A DNA stretch of 64,000 nucleotides, from assembly GCA_020638855.1 (NCBI GenBank), contig JACKHT010000005.1:1-64000 (forward strand). Reading direction: 5' to 3'. A program made the translations under genes and the position numbers. Under the pieces are notes generated by a model, which ran no database searches, was not told the DNA's origin, and saw only the letters and a list, made by a program, of their open reading frames with translations. Below, one piece after another: positions 1-8,056 of this stretch. Every line of letters begins with the position of its first letter. Within the stretch, counting starts at the first letter, position 1. Source of the stretch: Planctomycetota bacterium (lineage in GTDB: Bacteria > Planctomycetota > UBA1135 > GCA-002686595).

Positions 1-45
1 GGTCCAACGTCATCGGGTCCAACGCCATCGGGTCCAACGTCGCGA
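1..45. repeat. 15-bp tandem repeat, three copies, at the window edge
   Basis: Three adjacent copies of the unit GGTCCAACGYCATCG are visible, the third diverging at its end. A 15-bp period keeps a reading frame, so this may be the coding end of a gene lying left of the window, on either strand; that cannot be decided here. It is the first of several short tandem repeats at gene borders in this window. Confidence 0.8.
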
Positions 46-156
46 TGCTCTTCCCACTCCATCAAGGCCCTCGCCATGCCGGGGACCGGGGCGCTGGCTC
101 AGATCGCATTCTTGCCATACGCTCCTGCGTATGGTACTTGGGCCCCCTTCGCAAAC

Positions 157-546
157 ATGACCAGATACCTCCCCACCGTCGTGGCCGCTCTCTTGGGTCT
201 TGCCTTCGTTGCATTTGGCCTGATGTTCTTGTTGGACATGGTTCCCCCACAGGAACCGCCCCCCGAGGGATCGCCGACGGCGCTCTTCATGGGTGCCATG
301 TTTCCGACCCACTACCTGCACTTTGTCAAGGTATTGGAAGTGCTCGGCGGGTTGCTGGTGGCCATCCCGCGCACGCGCAACTTCGGGCTGTTGATCCTGG
401 TTCCGATCGTGGTGAACATCCTGGCCTTCCACATCTTCATCGCGAAGGGCCAAGGCCTGCTCGAGCCGCCGCTCCTGATCATCGTCGCGCTCGTGGCCTA
501 CCTCTTGTGGACCGAACGACGCGCCATCGCCGGCTTGGCGCGCTGA
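157..546 (+). CDS. Small four-helix membrane protein, DoxX-like
   Basis: A 129-residue protein starting at MTRYLPTVV. Four hydrophobic segments are visible, at about residues 4-25, 50-68, 75-95 and 102-120, with a short proline-rich loop (PPQEPPPEG) after the first. This size and layout fit the DoxX/DoxD-like family of small integral membrane proteins, whose biochemical role is mostly unknown. The frame stays open upstream to the window edge, but an ATG 27 codons earlier would add a non-hydrophobic extension, so I prefer the ATG directly before the first helix. No Shine-Dalgarno sequence is evident. The next gene is on the same strand 186 bp downstream. The family call is by topology, not by a diagnostic motif. 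Confidence 0.6.
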   Translation: MTRYLPTVVAALLGLAFVAFGLMFLLDMVPPQEPPPEGSPTALFMGAMFPTHYLHFVKVLEVLGGLLVAIPRTRNFGLLILVPIVVNILAFHIFIAKGQGLLEPPLLIIVALVAYLLWTERRAIAGLAR

Positions 547-719
547 GACCGTTTGCGAAAGCCTAGGCGGGCCCTGCCCGGGGGCTCCTTCCGAGACTAC
601 CCGACGCCTGGAACGCCTTCTTTTGAGGCGCGTGGTGTGCCTTACGAAGCACCGCGACTCAACCTTGGGCAGACTTGCTGGTTGCCCAAAGGAGGGCCCC
701 GGCAATGGGGAGCAACCGC

Positions 720-725
720 TATAAC
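720..725 (+). promoter_or_regulatory. -10-like hexamer giving a probable leaderless start for the glycosyltransferase gene
   Basis: TATAAC lies exactly 7 nt before the ATG at 733. Transcription would then begin at or next to the start codon, and no Shine-Dalgarno sequence is present. No convincing -35 was found. The same spacing recurs before four other genes in the window. Confidence 0.45.
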
Positions 726-732
726 TGGCCCC

Positions 733-2304
733 ATGACTGGTGCTCGTCAGAAGTCCAGTGGGATGCCCCGAGCGCTGTTCGTCATCCTGCTGGTTGGAAC
801 ACTCGTCCGGGCGGCAGGCCTGGGCTGGGGCATTCCCAATGGGTGGGTGGTGGCTCCCATCCACCCCGACGAGGCGACCAACTTGCAGCCGGTCCAACAC
901 ATGCTGGCCGAGGGTACCTGGAACCCCGGGTTCTTCAGCTACGGGACGCTGTATTCGTATCTGGTGCTTGGGTTGGTGGGGCCCCTGCAAGCCTTGGGCT
1001 TTTCGCTGACCGAGGGATCGTCGATCTTGCTCGCTCGGCTGGTCACCCTCGTACTCGGGGTCGGCATGATTCCCTTGATGTACCTGCTGGCCGAGCGACT
1101 GTTCGACCGGCGAACGGGACGAATCGCCGCTTGGCTGATGGCGCTGGCACCGGGACCCGCCCTGCACAGCGCCTTTGCAACCGTAGACATTCCGGCGAGT
1201 TTCTTTGCGCTTGGGTCCCTGTACGCCACGGTCTGCTATGCCCAAAGCCAACGGCGTCGAGCTTTGTGGTGGGCTGCCTGCTTGGCTGGCCTGGCTGCCG
1301 CAACCAAGTATCCCTCCGGCTTGGTGCTCATCGCTGCGCTCACGGTCATCGCGAGTACGGAATCGTCCTCGACCCAACAGAAGTTCCTTTGGCTTGGCCA
1401 GTCGCTCGCGTTTGCCCTGCTGGGTTTTCTGATCGGTTGCCCCTACGCATTGTTGGACTTCCCAAGCTTTTGGCACAGCGCCTACTTCGAGCTGTTCCAG
1501 CACACGGTGCAAGGTCACGGGCAAATCTTCGAGCAAACTGGCAACGGCTTCGTGTACTTCCTCACGACCACGCTACCTTACAACGTAGGGGTGTTGACGT
1601 TGCTCGCGGCGGTATGCGGGCTTTCCCGATTCGCTTCGTTGGGGGCCCCGATCCGCAACGCGCTGCTCGTGTATGGCCTGACCTTTGTCATCCTCCTGAG
1701 TTTGGCAGAGACCCGATTCATGCGGTACGCCTTGCCGATCGTCCCGGTGGTTCTGCTGGCTTCGAGCGGGTTCCTGGCGGGACTCATGCGGCAGCCCCCC
1801 CACTGGCACAAGGTCGCACTCGCGCTGTTGGCGTTCCACGGGATTCCCACCTTGCTGCAAGCGCGCGGGCTCTTGCAGCAGAGTTCCCAGGAATTTGGAG
1901 TGCGCTACCTAGCCAGTCAAGCGGCCCCAGGAGAAACCGTCTCCGAACCATTCCCGGTACTGTTCCCGCAAGGAACACTCCCTCCGCTCGCTACGGGAGC
2001 CGGCTTCCAGGATCCGCCAATCTCCGCGATCGCGCTGCAGGGCCTGCAGCCATCGAGGCTCGACGCCATCCGACCCGACTGGTTCCTCATTGGAGAAGTT
2101 TGGTGGAACCGAGCCGCGCTTGCTCCGCCCCAACAGGCCTCCGAGTTCTTCGCCGATGTGGACCGTTCCTACGAGCTGGTCGCGACCTACTCGACCTTCC
2201 CCCCCGCCCACCGATGGGTGTATGGAATGCCGGAACCACCCGCGGATTGGATCTATCCGTTCGTGGAAAAGCGGATCTACCACCGGGTCGCGGGCAAACC
2301 CTAG
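733..2304 (+). CDS. GT39/ArnT-like membrane glycosyltransferase
   Basis: A 523-residue polytopic membrane protein. After a first transmembrane helix (about residues 13-32) comes HPDE at 44-47, the acidic motif in the first extracytoplasmic loop of GT-C enzymes of the PMT/ArnT type that binds the metal or lipid-phosphate sugar donor. Eight to ten further hydrophobic segments follow, and the C-terminal ~130 residues form a soluble domain. The family moves sugars from polyprenyl-phosphate donors to proteins or lipids on the outer face of the membrane; the substrate here cannot be inferred. The ATG at 733 is chosen because it gives a short basic leader before helix 1 and has a -10-like hexamer 7 nt upstream. 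The frame is open further upstream but without hydrophobic content. A strong hairpin follows the stop codon. Confidence 0.75.
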   Translation: MTGARQKSSGMPRALFVILLVGTLVRAAGLGWGIPNGWVVAPIHPDEATNLQPVQHMLAEGTWNPGFFSYGTLYSYLVLGLVGPLQALGFSLTEGSSILLARLVTLVLGVGMIPLMYLLAERLFDRRTGRIAAWLMALAPGPALHSAFATVDIPASFFALGSLYATVCYAQSQRRRALWWAACLAGLAAATKYPSGLVLIAALTVIASTESSSTQQKFLWLGQSLAFALLGFLIGCPYALLDFPSFWHSAYFELFQHTVQGHGQIFEQTGNGFVYFLTTTLPYNVGVLTLLAAVCGLSRFASLGAPIRNALLVYGLTFVILLSLAETRFMRYALPIVPVVLLASSGFLAGLMRQPPHWHKVALALLAFHGIPTLLQARGLLQQSSQEFGVRYLASQAAPGETVSEPFPVLFPQGTLPPLATGAGFQDPPISAIALQGLQPSRLDAIRPDWFLIGEVWWNRAALAPPQQASEFFADVDRSYELVATYSTFPPAHRWVYGMPEPPADWIYPFVEKRIYHRVAGKP

Positions 2305-2411
2305 CAGCCGGGTCGGACCTTGAGTCCGCAGGGTACCCGAGTCTTGGGTGGCAAGCGCCGTGGCCAGACCGCCGCCTGGGAGTCCTGCATTGCCTCGGTC
2401 CCCACCAACCG

Positions 2412-2441
2412 CGCGAGGCGCATCCGTGGATGCGCCCCGCG
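2412..2441. terminator. Hairpin between convergent genes, possible bidirectional terminator
   Basis: Inverted repeat GGCGCATCC (2417-2425) / GGATGCGCC (2428-2436), extended by CGCG/CGCG outside one mismatch. It lies between the stop of the glycosyltransferase gene and the stop of the opposing LamG gene. There is no T-tract on either side, so termination is inferred from position and stem strength only. Confidence 0.5.
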
Positions 2442-2485
2442 TGTTGTGCAGGACTTCGGAGAGTCCAAAAACCGAACCTGTCTTC

Positions 2486-3652
2486 CTAGAAGGTCACCGC
2501 TAGGCCCTGGGAGAAGTTCGACTGCCCGCCAGCCTCTTGGTGCCATAGTTGGAAGTACCAGGTGCTTCCAGCGACGATCGCGGGGCTTCCAGCGAAAGGC
2601 AGCATCGCGGGGACATCGAAGCCCGTGGCCAACGCCCCGGTCGAGAGGGCGGTGCCCACCATGTTTTCGAGCGTACCTGCTGCGTTGAACACACCAATCG
2701 AGTTGAGCTGGCTGCCGTTGCCTCCTACGTTGAAGCGGCCGATGCCTCCGGATACGCACAAGGTCCCGCCCGAGATCGGGATACCCGGATCCGAGAACGA
2801 AGTGCCCACGAGGAAATAACCAAACTGGCCGGCTGGTCCCTGGCGGGCCTCCAGGTGCAACCCGGATCCCACACCGGAGCCCATCGAGCCACTGATCGAC
2901 GTAGGAACGCCGGTCGAGTTGTTGTTGGCCGGATCACAGAACGTGGGGATCGACGATCCGCCGCCTCCGCAGTTGGCCCAAGCAGCGACTTCCGCGGCGG
3001 AGATCGCTCGGCGGTAGAAACGGAAGTCATCCATGGCGGTGCCCACCAGCATGTTGGTGGTGTAGTTCATGACGATGAAGTCGGCGGCCGTTCCGTTGAC
3101 CCCCGAACCGGGCGTGGTCTGTGGCACGGTGACCGCCAAGACTCCGTTGAGGTAGCCACGCACTTCGGGCACCGTGGAATCGTGTACCCAAACCACGTGG
3201 GTGGTCACGCCCGCAGGCGCCCCACCCGGAATCGTCACATCGCCGCCCATAAGGGTTCGCAGCATGATCCCATCGACACCCGCCGCGCCAGCCGAGAAGC
3301 AGCGGAACCCGCCCGTGCTCGAGCTTCCGAAGTAGTATTGGAACCCATTCGATCCCCCGGTGAAATCCAGGTGCATGCCCACCGACCAATCGCTGGTCCC
3401 CAGGTCCACTTGCCAACCGGTGTCGATCTGCACCGAGGTGCCCCCGGTCGAAACGGCGGATTGACCCGAGGAGCAAACTTGGCTGGGCGCGAACGAGACG
3501 CCAGACAAGGGGGTGCCATTGCCGACCCCGGGCACAGCCGTGTTGGTGGCGTCGCCGGCGTCAAAGGTGAATTGGATGATTTCAGGAGCTTGCGCCGAGG
3601 CAGCGGTACAGAGAACCGAAGCGAGCAACATTCCAAAGTAGGCGTGTTTCAT
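2486..3652 (-). CDS. Secreted LamG-domain protein with planctomycete-type C-terminal module
   Basis: A 388-residue exported protein. Signal peptide: MKHAYFGMLLASVLCTAASA, cleavage probably before QAPEI. Residues ~25-235 read as a concanavalin/LamG-like beta sandwich, including WSVGMHLDF, a YLNG motif typical of LamG_3 domains and ending in DDFRFYRRAIS. Residues ~245-388 form a second beta-rich module beginning FCDPANNNSTG and ending GSTWYFQLWH...VTF. I know this module from many planctomycete secreted proteins, where it sits at the very C-terminus and is of unknown function, perhaps sorting or surface attachment. The start is set by the signal peptide; the open frame runs 13 codons further upstream. 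Monocistronic, convergent with the glycosyltransferase gene. The substrate, presumably a glycan, is unknown. A related C-terminus occurs in the decayed genes at 50.5-54.2 kb. Confidence 0.75.
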   Translation of the reverse strand: MKHAYFGMLLASVLCTAASAQAPEIIQFTFDAGDATNTAVPGVGNGTPLSGVSFAPSQVCSSGQSAVSTGGTSVQIDTGWQVDLGTSDWSVGMHLDFTGGSNGFQYYFGSSSTGGFRCFSAGAAGVDGIMLRTLMGGDVTIPGGAPAGVTTHVVWVHDSTVPEVRGYLNGVLAVTVPQTTPGSGVNGTAADFIVMNYTTNMLVGTAMDDFRFYRRAISAAEVAAWANCGGGGSSIPTFCDPANNNSTGVPTSISGSMGSGVGSGLHLEARQGPAGQFGYFLVGTSFSDPGIPISGGTLCVSGGIGRFNVGGNGSQLNSIGVFNAAGTLENMVGTALSTGALATGFDVPAMLPFAGSPAIVAGSTWYFQLWHQEAGGQSNFSQGLAVTF

Positions 3653-3844
3653 GGGCAGTGGAATCGGTAGCAGGGAAGCGAGTGGAAGCATCGGGGGACA
3701 GGACCCGGGCTTCGCTTGAGTCTAGCGGACCACGGAATTCCTGCTAAGAACTCCCCCCCAAGGGCCGGCTTGGCGGCCCCCAAATGGGCCCTCCAACGCC
3801 CAGACGCCGCATCTCGGTCCAGTTCGTCGACCCCCGATGGGGTA

Positions 3845-5032
3845 TCAGGGCTTGTTCCGGGCAACCCGCTGGTAGGCCTCCCGGAATGGGATGCCTTCTT
3901 CCTGAACGAGCCGGTAGGCCCGCTCTGCAGCGAAGAGCGACGGATCCATGGCCTGCGTGGTCCGCTCGGAGTCGAATCGAATGCCTGGAATCGCATGGGC
4001 CAAGACGCGCAGGGTGTCGTGCCCCTGGTCGATGGCGCGGAACAACGGCTCTTTGATCAACTGCAGGTCGCGGTGGTAGCCCGAGGTCATCTTGGCGGTG
4101 ATCGCGAGGATCGCCTGCAATTCAGCGGGCAACTGGGTCGAGCGGGCTCGGATGAGCTCGAACACGTCGGGGTTGCGCTTTTGAGGCATGATCGAACTGC
4201 CCGTCGTGAACCCGGCGGGTAGCTGCACGAAGGCGAATTCCTGGGTGGCGAACAAGCACAGATCGGCCGCCAAGCGGCCCGCGTCTTGCAAGAGCAGCGC
4301 CAATTCGAAGACCACCGTGGCTTCTGCTTTGCCGCGCGAGAGCTGGACCGCGGTCACGGGTTCTTGCTGGACATCGAACCCCAAGAGTCGGCCGGTGACC
4401 GCACGATCCAACGCCAAGACCGGGACCCCATAACCCGCCGCCGAACCGAGCGGGTTCTTCGAGATGCGCCGGCGAGACGCTCGCAGTCCCAAGCATCCAT
4501 CCTCCAATTCGGCGGCAAAGGCCAGGGCCCAATCCCGCACGCTCGACGGCATGGCGCGCTGCATGTGGGTGTACCCCGGCAAAGGAATCGCTCCCTGCTC
4601 CTGGGCCAGTTGCTGCAGCGCCCCAATCAGCTCGGCTCCCGTGGCGCACAGCGTTTCCAGCGCGTCCAACAAGTACAAACGCAAGGCCGCCAAAACCTGG
4701 TCGTTGCGCGAACGCCCTAGGTGGATGCGCCCACCGGTGTCCCCCAGCCGATCGATGAGTCGGCGCTCGAGCGCGGTGTGGCAGTCCTCTTCTTCGCGGG
4801 CGATCGACCACTCCCCTGCCGCGTGCTCGGCCCCGATGGCTTCCAGCGTCGAGCACAAAGCGTCCGCATCCGCCGCGAATAGGTATCCGCCCTCTTGCAG
4901 CATGCGCACATGGGCACACGAAGCACGCACGTCGTAGGCGACCAGGCGCTCGTCCAGGCGATAGTCGTCCCCCACCGTAAAGCGCAGGATCAACTCGTCG
5001 AGGGGCTCGCCCTTGTCCCAAAGTCGTGTCAT
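3845..5032 (-). CDS. argH: Argininosuccinate lyase (short C-terminus)
   Basis: Catalyses the last step of arginine synthesis, argininosuccinate to arginine plus fumarate, as a cytoplasmic homotetramer. The fumarase/aspartase-superfamily signature GSSIMPQKRNPD is intact, as are HLGRSRNDQV and PGYTHMQRAMPSS, which hold catalytic and substrate-binding residues. The N-terminus KLWDKG-like and FTVGDDYRLD resembles the Bacteroidetes type rather than the E. coli type. At 395 residues it is shorter than usual: it stops shortly after the conserved PFREAYQRV segment and lacks the 30-60 residue tail. It is the last gene of the arginine operon and overlaps argE by 4 bp (ATGA). A weak inverted repeat (GGGCCG/CGGCCC, 3762-3779) lies downstream and might end the operon. 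Confidence 0.93.
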   Translation of the reverse strand: MTRLWDKGEPLDELILRFTVGDDYRLDERLVAYDVRASCAHVRMLQEGGYLFAADADALCSTLEAIGAEHAAGEWSIAREEEDCHTALERRLIDRLGDTGGRIHLGRSRNDQVLAALRLYLLDALETLCATGAELIGALQQLAQEQGAIPLPGYTHMQRAMPSSVRDWALAFAAELEDGCLGLRASRRRISKNPLGSAAGYGVPVLALDRAVTGRLLGFDVQQEPVTAVQLSRGKAEATVVFELALLLQDAGRLAADLCLFATQEFAFVQLPAGFTTGSSIMPQKRNPDVFELIRARSTQLPAELQAILAITAKMTSGYHRDLQLIKEPLFRAIDQGHDTLRVLAHAIPGIRFDSERTTQAMDPSLFAAERAYRLVQEEGIPFREAYQRVARNKP

Positions 5033-6108
5033 GAGGGGGTCCTTTTCGCCCGGAGGGCGAACTCGCGGATCAAGCGCTGGTAGAAAGCCGCGCCCGCTTC
5101 CAATTCGGAAACCAGCACAAATTCGTCGCTAGTGTGGCTGCGTTCGGTTCGGCCGGGGCCGATTTTGACCGCGGGGATGGTCAAGTAGGCCCAGTCGGAG
5201 AGGGTGCGCGACCCGTAGACCCGACAGCCCGGGGAAGCGGCCATGGCGGCTTGGGCGATGGCTGCATCTTCCGGGCATTCGCGCGCCTGCAAACGGTTCG
5301 AATGCACCCGCACCCGGGCCTCGACCCGCTGCTCCACGCGCGCGATGAGCTCCTCTGGATCGCACCCCGGATGGGTACGCAAGTCCAAGTAGGCCGAAGC
5401 GGTGGGCGGAACCATGTTGCGTCGCTCGCCCGCTGCAAGCACCGTTGGTTGCAGGGTCGTGACCCCGAGCCGCCCATGGCTGGCTCCCAGATCGATCCCC
5501 TCCAACGCCACCAGATCCCGGGCCAACTGGCGGATGGGGTTGCGCGCCCCTTGGGCATCGGCATTGGCGCTGTGGCACGCATCGCCTTCTGCGATCAACT
5601 CGAGAATCAGGAGTCCCTTTTGCGCGATGGCGAGGTCCAAGCCAGTGGGCTCACCAACCACAGCCGCCAAGGGAGCCCCGGGACGCCGGGCGAGTTCCGG
5701 CCAGGCAACTTCCATTCCTTTGCCACCCGTCTCCTCCTCGGGGACCAACAGCAGCGTGACGCTCGCGGGTCCGCCTTCGCGCAGCACGCGCTCAAAGGCC
5801 ACCATCATGCCTGCCACCGAAGCCTTGGCGTCGTTGCTGCCGAGCCCATAGATGCGGTCGCCTTCCTGGGCCCACTGCCATGGATCCCGCGTCCAAGCCG
5901 GAGTCGACGGCACGGTGTCCAAGTGCGAGTTGAGCAGCAAACCGGGACCCGAACCCGCCCGCGCCACCACGTTGTCCCCTATGCGTTCGACCTGGGCCCC
6001 CGCTTCGTGCAGCAGGCCCTCGACCAGATCCGCGATGGCGCCCTCCTGGTGCGAAACCGAAGGGCACTCCACCAACCGTCGGTGCAGCTCAAGCAGCGGA
6101 GGCAGCAT
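5029..6108 (-). CDS. argE: M20-family N-acyl-citrulline/N-acyl-ornithine deacylase (ArgE-type)
   Basis: A 359-residue dinuclear-zinc amidohydrolase of the M20/ArgE/DapE family. Visible motifs are NSHLDTVP (first metal His and Asp), YGLGSNDAK (bridging Asp), PEEETGGKG (catalytic Glu followed by a metal-binding Glu) and VGEPTG. In canonical operons ArgE deacetylates N-acetylornithine. Here it sits beside an N-acyl-ornithine carbamoyltransferase, and in such pathways the deacylase removes the acyl group from N-acylcitrulline instead. That substrate assignment is inference from context. It begins 5 bp after argB ends and overlaps argH by 4 bp, so translation is probably coupled. Confidence 0.88.
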   Translation of the reverse strand: MLPPLLELHRRLVECPSVSHQEGAIADLVEGLLHEAGAQVERIGDNVVARAGSGPGLLLNSHLDTVPSTPAWTRDPWQWAQEGDRIYGLGSNDAKASVAGMMVAFERVLREGGPASVTLLLVPEEETGGKGMEVAWPELARRPGAPLAAVVGEPTGLDLAIAQKGLLILELIAEGDACHSANADAQGARNPIRQLARDLVALEGIDLGASHGRLGVTTLQPTVLAAGERRNMVPPTASAYLDLRTHPGCDPEELIARVEQRVEARVRVHSNRLQARECPEDAAIAQAAMAASPGCRVYGSRTLSDWAYLTIPAVKIGPGRTERSHTSDEFVLVSELEAGAAFYQRLIREFALRAKRTPS

Positions 6109-6113
6109 GGGGA

Positions 6114-7061
6114 TCAGTGCGCGTGGGCGTGCAGGTCGCTGGCTTGGGCTTCTTCGGGGCGCAGTTCGTCGATGTCGTGCACCACCAGTGTGCCCGCCCC
6201 TTCGTTGGTGAAGACTTCGAGCAACAGGCTGTCGGGGTTGTGGCTGTGGATCACGTGCACGCGCGCCACGCCGCCGTGCAAGGCATCCTTGATGCTGGTC
6301 AACTTGGGCAGCATGCCCCCGGTGATGCAGCCCGAGGCTTCGAGCGCTTCGAGCCCTTCGATGTCGGTGTAGGAAATCAACGAGGACGGATCGGTCACAT
6401 CGCGCAGGATGCCGGCCACTCCAGTGACGAGAATCAGTTTCTCGGCTTTGAGCGCCTTGCCCAAGCTCGCAGCCACCACGTCGGCGTTGATGTTGAGGAT
6501 CTGTCCGTGCTCATCGGCCGACAGGGGCGACACGATGGGAACGAAACCATCGGCGAGCAGACGCTCGAGAACCTTGGTGTCCACCGATTGGATGTCCCCC
6601 ACGAAACCGTAGTCGACCACCCCATGCCCGGGCACTTCCTTGGGGGCTCGCTTGTGGGCGCGGATCAACCCCGCATCGACCCCGGAGAGCCCGATCGCGG
6701 GCAAGCCCACCTCACGGCAGGTCGCCACGATCTCCGTATTCACGCTGCCATTGAGTACCATGGTGGCGACTTCGCGGGTGCGTGCGTCGGTCACCCGCCG
6801 TCCCGCCACCATTTGGGTAGGCAGGCCCAGATTCGTGGCTAGCTGGGTGGCTTGGCTACCGCCACCGTGCACCACCACCACGCGGATGCCGAGTTGGTGC
6901 AGGATGCCCACTTGCTCCATGAGCACCTTGGTGCTGGCCCGATCGGCGACCACGTCACCACCGGCCTTGATCACGAAGGTACGGCCCTGGAACAGGCGCA
7001 GGTAGGGAATCGCGGAACGGATCGCGGTGATCACGACGGAACGGCTCGGGTCCATGTTCAT
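6114..7061 (-). CDS. argB: N-acetylglutamate (or N-succinylglutamate) kinase
   Basis: A 315-residue amino-acid-kinase-fold enzyme that phosphorylates N-acylglutamate, the second step of arginine synthesis. Visible are the ATP-binding start FVIKAGGDVV, the substrate loop VVVHGGGSQ, and INADVVAASLGKAL followed by LILVTGVAGIL. GGGSQ replaces the commoner GGGPQ/GPEI pattern. A short His-rich tail (HAHAH) closes the protein. Two close start codons exist (7061 and 7055); the first overlaps the argF' stop by 4 bp. If the pathway uses succinyl intermediates, as the neighbouring carbamoyltransferase suggests, the true substrate would be N-succinylglutamate. Confidence 0.9.
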   Translation of the reverse strand: MNMDPSRSVVITAIRSAIPYLRLFQGRTFVIKAGGDVVADRASTKVLMEQVGILHQLGIRVVVVHGGGSQATQLATNLGLPTQMVAGRRVTDARTREVATMVLNGSVNTEIVATCREVGLPAIGLSGVDAGLIRAHKRAPKEVPGHGVVDYGFVGDIQSVDTKVLERLLADGFVPIVSPLSADEHGQILNINADVVAASLGKALKAEKLILVTGVAGILRDVTDPSSLISYTDIEGLEALEASGCITGGMLPKLTSIKDALHGGVARVHVIHSHNPDSLLLEVFTNEGAGTLVVHDIDELRPEEAQASDLHAHAH

Positions 7062-8056
7062 GAGAGCATCTCCAGGAGTAGTGCCTTTTGGGCGTGCAAA
7101 CGGTTGGCGGCTTGGGGCAGCACCCGCGAACGGGGGCCATCGAGGATTTCGTCCTTCACCACTACGTTGCGCCGCACGGGCAGGCAGTGCATGAAGAGGG
7201 CATCGGGGAGGGCGGGGGCGAACCAGGATTCATCGACGCACCAATCGGGGTACTGGGCGCGGACCACGGACTCTTCCGCAGGTTGGCCGTAGAAGCGCGG
7301 GGCTTGCCAGGACTTGGCGTAGAGCACGTGAGCGCCCTGCATGGCTTCCTCGCGGTCGCTCGTTTCGTGCACGGAGCCCCCCGAGACCTGGGCCAGGGTG
7401 CGCGCCTTGTCCATGACCTGGGCGGGCAAGGCGAACTCTTCGGGACGTAGCACGGTGACCTGCATGCCGCGTTGGGCCGCCATCTGCAAGGTCGACGCGG
7501 GTACGGCCAAGGGCAAGGCCTTGGGGTGTTTGGCCCAACTCAAGACAAACTTGCCCTGCGACCGCGGCACACCGAAGTCGTCGAGCGACTTCCAATCGGC
7601 CAACGCCTGGCAGGGGTGCGACAGGGCGGACTCCAAGTTCAGGTACGGCTTGGGGCACACATTCACCAAGGCGCGCAGAGTGGGCTCGCTCAAATCTTCC
7701 GCCAGGTCCACACCGCGCGGAAAACAACGCACGCCCAGGGCGTCCGCATAGCTCGCGAGCACGGGAATCCCCTCGCGCACGTGTTCGGCTTCGAGCCCCT
7801 CCATGGTCACGCCGCGACGCGTTTCAAAGGCCCAACTGCCCTGTCCCGGGGTGATCACAAAGCTCGAACCACCCAGTTGCGCCATGCCCGCTTGGAACGA
7901 GGCCAAGGTACGCACCGAGGGATTGAGGAAGATCAATCCCAAAACCTTGCCCGCCAAATCCTGGCGGATCGGGCGCGCTTCGAGCTCTTTCGCCACCCGC
8001 AGCAAACGCTCGATGGTCTCGGTGGGAACGTCTCCCAGGTCAAGCCATTGGCGCAT
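7058..8056 (-). CDS. argF': N-acylornithine carbamoyltransferase, probably the N-succinyl type
   Basis: A 332-residue transcarbamylase. Carbamoyl-phosphate motif NPSVRT (residues 45-50), HPCQ-type motif in LSHPCQALADW, and HCLPVRRN near the C-terminus. HCLP-x-RRN, rather than the HCLP of ordinary ornithine transcarbamylase, marks the N-acylornithine group. Within that group the discriminating residue is Glu92 in the Xanthomonas N-acetyl enzyme and Pro90 in the Bacteroides N-succinyl enzyme. Here the aligned segment is MEGLEAEH, with Ala at residue 90. As I recall the published mutagenesis, replacing Glu by Ala favours succinylornithine. The following IPV is also shared with the succinyl enzyme. 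SVRTLAS lacks the second Arg usual in this motif. It overlaps argD by 17 bp and argB by 4 bp. Confidence 0.85.
   Translation of the reverse strand: MRQWLDLGDVPTETIERLLRVAKELEARPIRQDLAGKVLGLIFLNPSVRTLASFQAGMAQLGGSSFVITPGQGSWAFETRRGVTMEGLEAEHVREGIPVLASYADALGVRCFPRGVDLAEDLSEPTLRALVNVCPKPYLNLESALSHPCQALADWKSLDDFGVPRSQGKFVLSWAKHPKALPLAVPASTLQMAAQRGMQVTVLRPEEFALPAQVMDKARTLAQVSGGSVHETSDREEAMQGAHVLYAKSWQAPRFYGQPAEESVVRAQYPDWCVDESWFAPALPDALFMHCLPVRRNVVVKDEILDGPRSRVLPQAANRLHAQKALLLEMLS

Noticed and set aside
3762..3779. Hairpin GGGCCG/CGGCCC as terminator of the arginine operon
   Set aside because: Only six base pairs with no T-tract, which is expected by chance at this GC content; mentioned under argH but not called.
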